This document shows positions 57,046-64,000 of a stretch of DNA of 64,000 bases, piece by piece; position 1 is the first letter of the stretch; every line of letters starts with the position of its first letter. The stretch spans positions 124,001 to 188,000 of the forward strand of contig CANMQH010000004.1 of NCBI GenBank assembly GCA_947499935.1, read 5' to 3'. A program made the position numbers and the translations under genes. The DNA comes from an uncultured Algibacter sp. GTDB lineage: Bacteria > Bacteroidota > Bacteroidia > Flavobacteriales > Flavobacteriaceae. The notes beneath the pieces are model-generated. The model saw nothing but the letters and a program-made list of their open reading frames with translations, searched no databases and was not told where the DNA came from.

Positions 57046-58047
57046 TTAGTTTTTTGAATTATAGGCCCATTTTAAATAAATAGCACCCCAATTAAACCCG
57101 CCTCCAAAAGCTGCAAAAATAATATTGTCGCCTTTTTTAAGCTGGGATTCGTAATCGTTTATAAGTAAAGGTATGGTTGCAGATGTTGTATTTCCATATT
57201 TATGGATATTCATCATTACCTTATGGTCTTCTAAATCGATTCTTTTAGCAGTAGCATCTATAATACGCTTATTGGCTTGATGCGCCGCTAGCCAATCTAC
57301 AGTATCTTTTGTAAGATTATTTCTTTCTAGTACTTTAACTGTGGCGTCTGCCATATTAAATACAGCATTTTTAAATACAGTTTTCCCTTCTTGAAAAGCA
57401 TATTGACCTCCTTTTTCTAAAGTCTCATTAGTTAAGGCGAATGAAGAACCTCCATATGTGGCTTGTAAAAACTCACGTCCAGTTCCATCACTTCTTAAAT
57501 ACTCATCTTGAAAGCCTAAACCTTCTTCATTTGGTTCAAACAATACAGCACCAGCACCATCGCCAAAAATAATACACGTGGCTCTATCTTTATAATTGAC
57601 AATGGATGACATTTTATCTGCTCCAATTAACAATATTTTTTTATAACGCCCAGATTCTATATAACTCGAAGCTACAGACATACCATATAAAAAACTAGAG
57701 CAGGCAGCATCCATATCAAATGTAAAAGCGTTTGTTGCTCCAATTTCGGAAGCTGTAAAAGATGCTGTTGAAGCCGCTTTCATATCTGGAGTTGCAGTTG
57801 CAACAATAACAAGCTCTATTTCTTTAGGATCAAGCCCCTTTTTACTTATGAGGTCTTGGGCTGCTTTAATAGCCAAAAATGACGTTCCTTTTCCATCTTC
57901 TTTCAGGATACGACGCTCTTTAATCCCTGTTCTACTGGTAATCCATTCGTCATTTGTATCAACCATAGTTTCAAGAATTTGATTGGTTAATACGTATTCT
58001 GGCACATAAGCGCCTACAGCTGTTATGGCTGCCGATATTTTACTCAT
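57046..58047 (-). CDS. fabH: 3-oxoacyl-ACP synthase III
   Basis: KAS III, 333 residues from the Met of MSKISAAITAVGAYVPE; I prefer this to an ATG eight codons upstream because family members begin here. The triad is visible: Cys in DMDAACSSFLYG, His in WLAAHQANKRI, Asn in KYGNTTSATIPL. It starts fatty acid synthesis by joining acyl-CoA with malonyl-ACP. Confidence 0.96.
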   Translation of the reverse strand: MSKISAAITAVGAYVPEYVLTNQILETMVDTNDEWITSRTGIKERRILKEDGKGTSFLAIKAAQDLISKKGLDPKEIELVIVATATPDMKAASTASFTASEIGATNAFTFDMDAACSSFLYGMSVASSYIESGRYKKILLIGADKMSSIVNYKDRATCIIFGDGAGAVLFEPNEEGLGFQDEYLRSDGTGREFLQATYGGSSFALTNETLEKGGQYAFQEGKTVFKNAVFNMADATVKVLERNNLTKDTVDWLAAHQANKRIIDATAKRIDLEDHKVMMNIHKYGNTTSATIPLLINDYESQLKKGDNIIFAAFGGGFNWGAIYLKWAYNSKN

Positions 58048-58264
58048 ATCTTTTATAGTTAATTCGACCAAAAATTATATAAATTGGTCAAAAACGTTTA
58101 AAATTTCACGAAAACTACTAAATTTTGACTTAATAATATACAAATTACATCTTTTTGTGATTTATAAAAATAATTTCTTACGGTTATTTTATGTTTTTTA
58201 CTACACTCAACATCCCATAACAACAATTGAGTTGTTAAAAGAAATTTATTTTATAAATAAGTCA

Positions 58265-58297
58265 TAAAAAAAACGCTCATAAATGAGCGTTTTTTTA
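58265..58297. terminator. Bidirectional terminator after rpmF
   Basis: A stem AACGCTCAT / ATGAGCGTT flanked by A and T runs, 19 bp after the rpmF stop on the minus strand. Confidence 0.88.
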
Positions 58298-58315
58298 TAT
58301 GCTTGCATAAGATAT

Positions 58316-58519
58316 TTATGCTACGTTTTCTACTGCTTCAGAGTTGTCAATTAATACTTGACCTCTATAATACAATTTACCTTCATGCCAATGTGCTCTA
58401 TGGTATAAGTGAGCTTCGCCAGTTGTAGGGCATGTTGCAATCTGTGGCGCAGTTGCTTTGTAATGTGTTCTTCTTTTATCTCTTCTTGTTTTCGAGATTT
58501 TTCTTTTAGGATGTGCCAT
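58316..58519 (-). CDS. rpmF: Ribosomal protein L32
   Basis: A 67-residue basic protein beginning [21 protein letters not shown], the conserved L32 start. The zinc Cys of many L32 proteins are reduced to one (ATCPTTG). It is 9 bp after the YceD gene, the normal yceD-rpmF pair. Confidence 0.97.
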   Translation of the reverse strand: MAHPKRKISKTRRDKRRTHYKATAPQIATCPTTGEAHLYHRAHWHEGKLYYRGQVLIDNSEAVENVA

Positions 58520-58528
58520 TTTATATTT

Positions 58529-59068
58529 TTATTTATCCGTTAATAATTTCTTTAATGTATTCCAACGAGGATCAATATCCTCTTCTTTATCTTTACTTTC
58601 TTTAACTCTTGGACTTAAATCGTCTAATCTTTTAAGTATGTCTGAATCTAATGTTCCGTCTTCTATACCTGGATGTATCCGTTTTATAGGAACAGCTAAT
58701 ATTATTAGTTCATAAATATACTGCTGTATACTAATTTCGTAAGTTCCATGAGGAACAATTAATATGTCTATATGTTCGTCATTATATTCGTCACCAAACT
58801 TTACAACCAAATCAAATTCGTTTTTAACGTTTTGATTATATGGCTCATTTGTTAAATCACAATTAACGTTTACCCATCCAGAGATTTTAAAATGCAATTC
58901 TAGTAATGTTGCTTTCTTTTCTAGTTCAACATCAACTTTAATATTTACATTATTAAAATCCTCATACTCAAAATATTCAAAGAACGCTTGCTCTATATTA
59001 TACTCAAATTGATGCTTAGCTATCTTTAACCCTACAAATGGAATTGTAAACTCTTTCAATGGCTTCAT
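58529..59068 (-). CDS. yceD: DUF177 (YceD) family protein
   Basis: A 179-residue DUF177 protein, conserved upstream of rpmF in most bacteria and linked to 23S rRNA accumulation. The typical beta-rich core (LHFKISGWVNVNCDLTNEPYNQ) and the end DIDPRWNTLKKLL are seen. Confidence 0.9.
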   Translation of the reverse strand: MKPLKEFTIPFVGLKIAKHQFEYNIEQAFFEYFEYEDFNNVNIKVDVELEKKATLLELHFKISGWVNVNCDLTNEPYNQNVKNEFDLVVKFGDEYNDEHIDILIVPHGTYEISIQQYIYELIILAVPIKRIHPGIEDGTLDSDILKRLDDLSPRVKESKDKEEDIDPRWNTLKKLLTDK

Positions 59069-59173
59069 TGTCGCATCTATTTTGAGCCTGCAAATATATA
59101 ACTTTTTTATTTACGTTTCATTAGTTATTAACATTTTTTTGTTTATATACTATGAAGCCTAATTTAAAGTATT

Positions 59174-60244
59174 CTAACTCGATTTCAAGCCTTTACGGCG
59201 GTCATTTCTTGGAGCCTTTTTTAATGGGTTAGATTTTAGTTCTAGATAAGCTGTTCTATTTTTAAAAATTTGAATACCACTAAACAGGGCTTCTTTAAAT
59301 GAATTTTCGTCAGCAGTACCTTTTCCTGCAATTTCGTATGCTGTACCATGATCCGGAGATGTTCTTACTTTGCTCAAACCCGCTGTGTAATTAACACCTT
59401 GCCCAAAGGACAACGTTTTAAAAGGTATGAGCCCTTGATCGTGATATGATGCTATTATGGCATCAAAATTTTTATAATTATTTGATCCAAAAAAGCTATC
59501 GGCTGCATAGGGACCAAAAACTAATTTACCAGATTCTTTTATTTTTTGAAGTGTTGGTCTTAAAATTTCATCGTCTTCATTACCAATAACACCATTGTCT
59601 CCCGTATGCGGATTAATGCCTAACACTGCAATTTTTGGTTTTTGAATTTTAAAATCTTTCTTAAGAGATTCGTAAACCGTATTAATTTTTTGTTCTATTA
59701 ATTTTGGAGTAATGTGTGAAGCTACATCTTTTACAGGAACATGATCTGTTAAGAGTCCTACTCTTAACGTATCTGTTATCATAAACATAAGACTTTCTCC
59801 ATCTAACTCTTGTGCCAAATAATCGGTGTGACCTGGAAATTTAAAAGCTTCAGACTGTATGTTATGCTTATTTATAGGAGCTGTGACCAAAACATGAATG
59901 TCATCATTTTTTAAAGCTTTGGTAGCGGCTTCTAATGATTTAATAGCATAAGTTCCAATATTTACATCTTCCTTTCCAAATTCAATCTTTACGGTTTCGT
60001 TCCAACAATTAAATACATTAATTTTTCCAATAGCCAATTGGTTCATATTTTTAATCCCATGAAAATTAATTTGAGATTTAAAATGAGACTTGTAAAACGC
60101 CATGGTGCTCGTAGAAGCAAAAATTACTGGTGTACAAAAATCTAGCATTCTGGGGTCTTCAAATGTTTTTAAAACAATTTCTCCGCCTATACCATTTAAA
60201 TCACCTATGGATATACCAACTATTATATTTTCTGCTTGCTTCAT
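59174..60244 (-). CDS. pdxA: 4-hydroxythreonine-4-phosphate dehydrogenase
   Basis: A 356-residue pyridoxal-phosphate synthesis enzyme. The start VGISIGDLNGIGGEIVLKTF, the metal-binding His of KFPGHTDYLA, and SYHDQGLIPFKTL with RTSPDHGTAYEIAGKG are present. Its promoter shares the gap with ribE. Confidence 0.96.
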   Translation of the reverse strand: MKQAENIIVGISIGDLNGIGGEIVLKTFEDPRMLDFCTPVIFASTSTMAFYKSHFKSQINFHGIKNMNQLAIGKINVFNCWNETVKIEFGKEDVNIGTYAIKSLEAATKALKNDDIHVLVTAPINKHNIQSEAFKFPGHTDYLAQELDGESLMFMITDTLRVGLLTDHVPVKDVASHITPKLIEQKINTVYESLKKDFKIQKPKIAVLGINPHTGDNGVIGNEDDEILRPTLQKIKESGKLVFGPYAADSFFGSNNYKNFDAIIASYHDQGLIPFKTLSFGQGVNYTAGLSKVRTSPDHGTAYEIAGKGTADENSFKEALFSGIQIFKNRTAYLELKSNPLKKAPRNDRRKGLKSS

Positions 60245-60353
60245 TAAAAAGACAACTTTTGTTTGTAATTTTGATTTTCTACCAAAAACGCAAACATAAT
60301 TGACTTGCAGTTCTTTTGGTAATGCAAATTTAACTAAATAAACAGATAATAAT

Positions 60354-60944
60354 ATGTTTACTGGAATTATTGAAGATATTGGTACTATTTCAAATTTAAA
60401 AAGAGAGCAGGATAATCTTCATATTTCTGTGAAGAGTAGCCTAGCATCTGAATTAAAAATAGACCAAAGCGTTGCTCATAACGGCGTATGTTTAACCGTT
60501 GTAGCCATAAACGATAACGAATATACTGTAACAGCGATAAAGGAAACTTTGGATAAAACTAATATTAACCACCTAATAGTTAATGACAAGGTAAACTTAG
60601 AGCGCGCCATGAAGTTGGGCGATCGGTTAGATGGCCATATCGTGCAAGGCCATGTAGACCAAACAGCAATTTGTAATCATATTGAACAGGAAAACGGAAG
60701 TTGGGTGTTTACCTTTAATTATGATTCTAAACTTAGTAATATTACTATAGAGAAAGGCTCGGTTACTATTAACGGAACCAGTTTAACCGTAGTAAATTCT
60801 AAAAAAGATAGTTTTAGCGTCGCTATAATACCTTATACCTACGAACATACTAACTTTAATACGTTTAAAGTTGGTACTATTGTAAACTTAGAATTTGATG
60901 TTTTAGGAAAATATGTTGCAAGACTGTTAACAACAAACCATTAA
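60354..60944 (+). CDS. ribE: Riboflavin synthase alpha subunit
   Basis: A 196-residue lumazine-dismutating enzyme with two similar lumazine-binding barrels. MFTGIIEDIGTI opens the first, NGVCLTVV and LGDRLDGHIVQGHVD mark the sites, and VTINGTSLTVV opens the second. It makes riboflavin from two lumazines. I see no FMN riboswitch before it. Confidence 0.95.
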   Translation: MFTGIIEDIGTISNLKREQDNLHISVKSSLASELKIDQSVAHNGVCLTVVAINDNEYTVTAIKETLDKTNINHLIVNDKVNLERAMKLGDRLDGHIVQGHVDQTAICNHIEQENGSWVFTFNYDSKLSNITIEKGSVTINGTSLTVVNSKKDSFSVAIIPYTYEHTNFNTFKVGTIVNLEFDVLGKYVARLLTTNH

Positions 60945-60951
60945 TAGCGTA

Positions 60952-61155
60952 TTATTTTTTTTTGGGGAATACTAGTTTTTTAATACCATAAAACAAAGCG
61001 AAAGCCATACCATATAACAATCCACCATCAATTGGTGTACCTGGCGGCGGTGGCGGACCTGGTGGCGGCATAGTATCTGGAGCTTGTGCTATGCAAACAA
61101 AACCTATTAACACAAACAAGATTGAGGTAACTATTCTTTTATTTAGTATTGTCAT
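60952..61155 (-). CDS. Small PID-CTERM-like sorted protein
   Basis: A 67-residue protein with a signal peptide (SILFVLIGFVCIAQA), a short proline-rich linker and a C-terminal tail TPIDGGLLYGMAFALFYGIKK. The tail matches the PID-CTERM pattern: a PIDGG motif, a membrane helix and a basic end. Such tails are thought to be sorting signals in Bacteroidota. There is almost no mature domain, so it may be only an anchor or a decoy substrate. Confidence 0.65.
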   Translation of the reverse strand: MTILNKRIVTSILFVLIGFVCIAQAPDTMPPPGPPPPPGTPIDGGLLYGMAFALFYGIKKLVFPKKK

Positions 61156-61444
61156 GGGGCAACAAATATATGAAAAAAGTAAGTTTTAAAAATTATTATA
61201 CTGTAATTGATTAAACAAATACCTACAAAATACTAAAAATATCGATTATCTGATTTTTTTATTTTGCAATAGGCTATACTATAACTTGTTTTTATTCAAT
61301 TAATTATAAATGTCTACTCATTTTTAAACAAATATATATAATTTCTTTCAAAACAAAAATTAAATTAATAAACCTTGTCTTTTAAGCTAAATTTACCTGC
61401 CTATTTATATTTTTGTTAAAATCGATTAAAAAGAATGCCTGGGC
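61156..61444. other. Intergenic region before the methyltransferase
   Basis: An AT-rich 289-bp gap. It must hold promoters for both the small protein and the restriction-modification pair, but no consensus element stands out and no RNA gene is seen. Confidence 0.4.
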
Positions 61445-62671
61445 ATGGTAAAGAAAAAATTAAATGTTGTAGAACTGTTTGCTGGTGTTGGTGGCTTTAG
61501 ACTTGGCCTTGAAAAACATAATTATAATATAGTTTGGAGCAATCAATGGGAACCTTCTACAAAAACCCAGCATGCATCTATGGTTTACGAAGCTCGTTTT
61601 GGACAAGAAAACCATTTAAATCAAGACATATCTGAAGTACCAACAGAAGACATCCCTGATCATGATGTTTTAGTTGGTGGGTTTCCTTGTCAAGATTATT
61701 CTGTTGCTACAACGCTACAAAACTCTAAAGGCTTAAAAGGAAAAAAGGGTGTGCTTTGGTGGTCAATTCACAGAATTTTAGAAGAAAAGAAGAATAAACC
61801 CAAATACCTCTTTTTAGAGAATGTAGATCGGCTATTAAAATCTCCAGCAACACAACGAGGACGAGACTTTGCTGTTATGCTTCAAAGTTTAAACCATTTA
61901 GGTTATGCTGTAGAGTGGCGTGTAATTAATGCCGCAGAATACGGCATGCCTCAAAGAAGACGGCGGGTTTTCTTTATAGGCTATCACAAATCTACACCTA
62001 CTTATAAAAAGCTTAAAAAGTCAAATAAACCAGATTGGCTTACGCACACAGGAACCATAGCAAAAGCATTTCCTGTTTCTAAAACCAATACAATACAAGA
62101 AATCCAATTACAAGGCGATTTGGTTGAAATAACCAATACATTTAATAAAACCGAAAAATTATCACCATTTCAAAACACAGGTCTGCTTATAGATGGCAAG
62201 GTTTTTACAACCAAAACGGAGCCAAATTACGATGGTAAAAAAGTGACGCTATCCAGTATTTTACAACATGGAGATATTGCCCCTGAGTTTTTAATTGATG
62301 ATAATGATAAACCAAAATGGGCATATCTTAAAGGTGCCAAGAAAGAAAAACGAAAAACAAAAGCAGGGTTTGAGTACCATTATAGCGAGGGCAGCATGAT
62401 TTATCCTGACCCTCTAGATAATGCATCAAGAACCATAATAACTGGCGAAGGCGGTAAATCGCCCTCTAGATTTAAACACGTTGTAAAATCTAGCAAAGGC
62501 TTGAGAAGACTAACTCCAATAGAATTAGAAAGGCTCAATATGTTTCCAGACGACCACACAAAGTTAGAAGGTATCTCAAATACAAAACGTGCTTTTTTTA
62601 TGGGTAATGCCTTAGTTGTTGGTGTGGTTGAAAAAATTGGAGAAGCTCTGTATAACCAAATAGAATCATAA
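61445..62671 (+). CDS. DNA cytosine-5 methyltransferase
   Basis: A 408-residue C5-methyltransferase with ordered motifs: I ELFAGVGGFRLGL, IV GGFPCQDYSVA with the catalytic Cys, VI FLENVDRLL, VIII QRRRRVFFIG, then a target-recognition region (about 200-340) and X FFMGNALVVGVVEKIG. The sequence it reads is unknown. A likely endonuclease gene follows after 2 bp, so this is the modification half of a type II system. Confidence 0.93.
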   Translation: MVKKKLNVVELFAGVGGFRLGLEKHNYNIVWSNQWEPSTKTQHASMVYEARFGQENHLNQDISEVPTEDIPDHDVLVGGFPCQDYSVATTLQNSKGLKGKKGVLWWSIHRILEEKKNKPKYLFLENVDRLLKSPATQRGRDFAVMLQSLNHLGYAVEWRVINAAEYGMPQRRRRVFFIGYHKSTPTYKKLKKSNKPDWLTHTGTIAKAFPVSKTNTIQEIQLQGDLVEITNTFNKTEKLSPFQNTGLLIDGKVFTTKTEPNYDGKKVTLSSILQHGDIAPEFLIDDNDKPKWAYLKGAKKEKRKTKAGFEYHYSEGSMIYPDPLDNASRTIITGEGGKSPSRFKHVVKSSKGLRRLTPIELERLNMFPDDHTKLEGISNTKRAFFMGNALVVGVVEKIGEALYNQIES

Positions 62672-62673
62672 CA

Positions 62674-63294
62674 TTGTCTAGTTTTAAGTCTGATTTAAAT
62701 AAAGAAATTATATTATCTAAATATTTAGATCAGGTTTACAACTCTAAAAAACTAATTTTTACTAGAAATTCTAATATAGAAAAGCAGCATCTTGGTATAG
62801 ATATTACAGCACATTATAATACTATTGATTATTTTATTGATGAAAAAGCACAACTTCATTATATAAACAGAGACTTACCAACCTTTACTTTTGAGTTGTC
62901 ATATTTAAACAAAAATAATCAATTAAAAACAGGTTGGTTATTTGATGATAATAAAATTACAGCGTATTATTTTTTAGTCACAGGAATCTTTTTAAAAGAT
63001 AATAAAACCATATTATCAAATATTGAAGATATTAAATCCTTAAAAATAATAAGTGTTCATAGAGCGAAATTAATTAACCATTTAAACAAAATTGGATTAT
63101 CTAGAATAACACTAGAAGCATACGACCATGCTTTAAGAATAAGTGAATCCTTCGGAAAAAACATAATACCAGAACTACACCATAAAAAGCAAGGACTAGT
63201 ATATTACACCGAAAACTTAACCGAAAAACCTATAAATCTTCAATTAAGGTTAACGTATTTATTAAGTTGTGGTGTTGCTAAAAAAATTCATTGA
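62674..63294 (+). CDS. Probable type II restriction endonuclease
   Basis: A 206-residue protein with no family I can name. Residues 40-75 have the layout of a PD-(D/E)xK nuclease core: GIDITAHYNTIDYFIDEKAQ supplies an Asp and, in a following strand, Glu-x-Lys (DEKAQ). The start is a TTG two bases after the methyltransferase stop, a weak coupled start that would keep nuclease levels low until DNA is modified. Context and motif together support a restriction enzyme. Confidence 0.6.
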   Translation: MSSFKSDLNKEIILSKYLDQVYNSKKLIFTRNSNIEKQHLGIDITAHYNTIDYFIDEKAQLHYINRDLPTFTFELSYLNKNNQLKTGWLFDDNKITAYYFLVTGIFLKDNKTILSNIEDIKSLKIISVHRAKLINHLNKIGLSRITLEAYDHALRISESFGKNIIPELHHKKQGLVYYTENLTEKPINLQLRLTYLLSCGVAKKIH

Positions 63295-63502
63295 TTATCT
63301 ACAATAAAAACATACAGAGCTAAGTCTATTAAACACAAAAGGTCTTTCTTTTAACACTTATTTTCACCTAGCAAGACTACTTTCTCAAACCATACATTAC
63401 GAATTCTAGTTTAGCCTATACGAATTCTAAAACACCCCAAATTAAACACACGTTCTCTTCTAGATTTGACAAAAAAACAACACAATTCTAAAAGTCAAAA
63501 TC

Positions 63503-64000
63503 ATGAAATTTTTATTTACATTACTTCTTTTTTGCTCTATAACCTTAGGTTTTTCTCAAAAAACAGATAGTCCTTATTTATTAGTATCTACAAAAGATGC
63601 TGTAATTCCTTTAAAATCTTCTAAAACAGACGTACAAATTTCTGGAACAATTGCACATGTACGCGTTACCCAAGTCTATCAAAATACAGGGCAAAACCCA
63701 ATAGAAGCTAAGTATATTTTTCCGCTTTCTACACAAGCTGCAGTTCATAAAATGAAAATGACTGTTGGAAATCGTGTTATTAATGCCAAAATATTCGAAA
63801 AACAAAAAGCCAAAATCGTTTATAACAATGCTATTAAAGCAGGTAAACGAGCAGCAAAACTAGATCAGGAAAGACCAAATGTTTTTCAAATGAGTGTTGG
63901 TAATATCATGCCAGATGACCAAATTGCTATAGATATATACTATACTGAAATGTTAGTTCCTGTTAATGGAGAATACCAATTTGTAGCACCAGCAGTTGTT
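63503..64000 (+). CDS. VIT-domain protein, partial
   Basis: The first 166 residues of a secreted protein. A signal peptide (KFLFTLLLFCSITLGFSQ) precedes a VIT (vault/inter-alpha-trypsin) domain with IAHVRVTQVYQNTGQNPIEAKYIFPL, VGNRVINAKIFEK and the AKLDQERPNVFQMSVGNI block. Full-length relatives usually have a von Willebrand A domain after this. The gene continues beyond the window. Confidence 0.85.
   Translation, partial: MKFLFTLLLFCSITLGFSQKTDSPYLLVSTKDAVIPLKSSKTDVQISGTIAHVRVTQVYQNTGQNPIEAKYIFPLSTQAAVHKMKMTVGNRVINAKIFEKQKAKIVYNNAIKAGKRAAKLDQERPNVFQMSVGNIMPDDQIAIDIYYTEMLVPVNGEYQFVAPAVV

Noticed and set aside
60245-60353. An FMN riboswitch before riboflavin synthase
   Set aside because: The gap is only about 110 bp, shared with the pdxA promoter, and lacks the conserved FMN aptamer blocks.
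61610-61900. A very-short-patch repair gene overlapping the methyltransferase
   Set aside because: No such frame is seen on either strand.

Overview
The window looks like a chromosomal segment of a marine-type Flavobacteriaceae bacterium. The DNA is AT-rich, Shine-Dalgarno sequences are weak, some promoters have TAnnTTTG-type -7 elements, and several proteins are typical of Bacteroidota (an IPExxxVDY-motif protein, a PID-CTERM-like tail, a PBP1C/alpha-2-macroglobulin pair, an ALDH7-type dehydrogenase). The species cannot be named from sequence alone.

Layout. (1) 1-7039: a minus-strand sugar/sugar-acid catabolic run (RhaT-like permease, aldose epimerase, enolase-superfamily dehydratase, AldA-like and KduD-like dehydrogenases, medium-chain alcohol dehydrogenase) beside an IclR regulator, with palindromic operators between them. 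(2) 7134-11311: tRNA-Ala, RNase H, purN, then acpP-fabF-rnc. (3) 11311-17818: a compact bacteriocin cassette (double-glycine peptide, C39 peptidase/ABC exporter, HlyD adaptor, three CPBP membrane proteases, XRE regulator). It sits exactly between rnc and its probable old neighbours, and the last 49 bp of rnc are repeated at its far end. (4) 17932-35206: IPExxxVDY protein, pyk, dinB, small proteins, pbpC, a giant alpha-2-macroglobulin, an ALDH7 dehydrogenase, OmpA and a HhH protein. (5) 35289-37924: an ABC ATPase and a rare WYL-regulator/phytanoyl-CoA-dioxygenase fusion. (6) 37925-44560: an RNA/ribosome repair island with a leader ORF and attenuator, prfH, a lysine-tailed TPR protein, two tRNA or tRNA-like genes, an unknown 147-aa protein, RtcB, an unknown 230-aa protein and two YcgL-type nucleotidyltransferases, the first frameshifted. 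(7) 44612-54486: a phenolic-lipid/alkylquinone-type cluster with its own ACP, PPTase, ketosynthase, dehydratase and reductase, a type III PKS, a methyltransferase, a flavoprotein, a YceI protein and an RND exporter. A REP-associated transposase sits in its middle. (8) 54557-60944: Gre-like protein, accC-accB-fabH-rpmF-yceD, pdxA, ribE. (9) 60952-64000: a PID-CTERM-like small protein, a cytosine methyltransferase with a likely restriction partner, and the start of a VIT-domain protein.

The strongest candidates for something new are: the repair island, where a leader with apparent 1:2 / 2:3 / 3:4 alternative pairing precedes prfH, tRNA genes lie inside the array, and similar operator-like sequences occur near its WYL-dioxygenase neighbour; the bacteriocin cassette bounded by duplicated rnc 3' ends with no recombinase inside; and five 33-bp palindromes, two of which directly bracket the REP-associated transposase.
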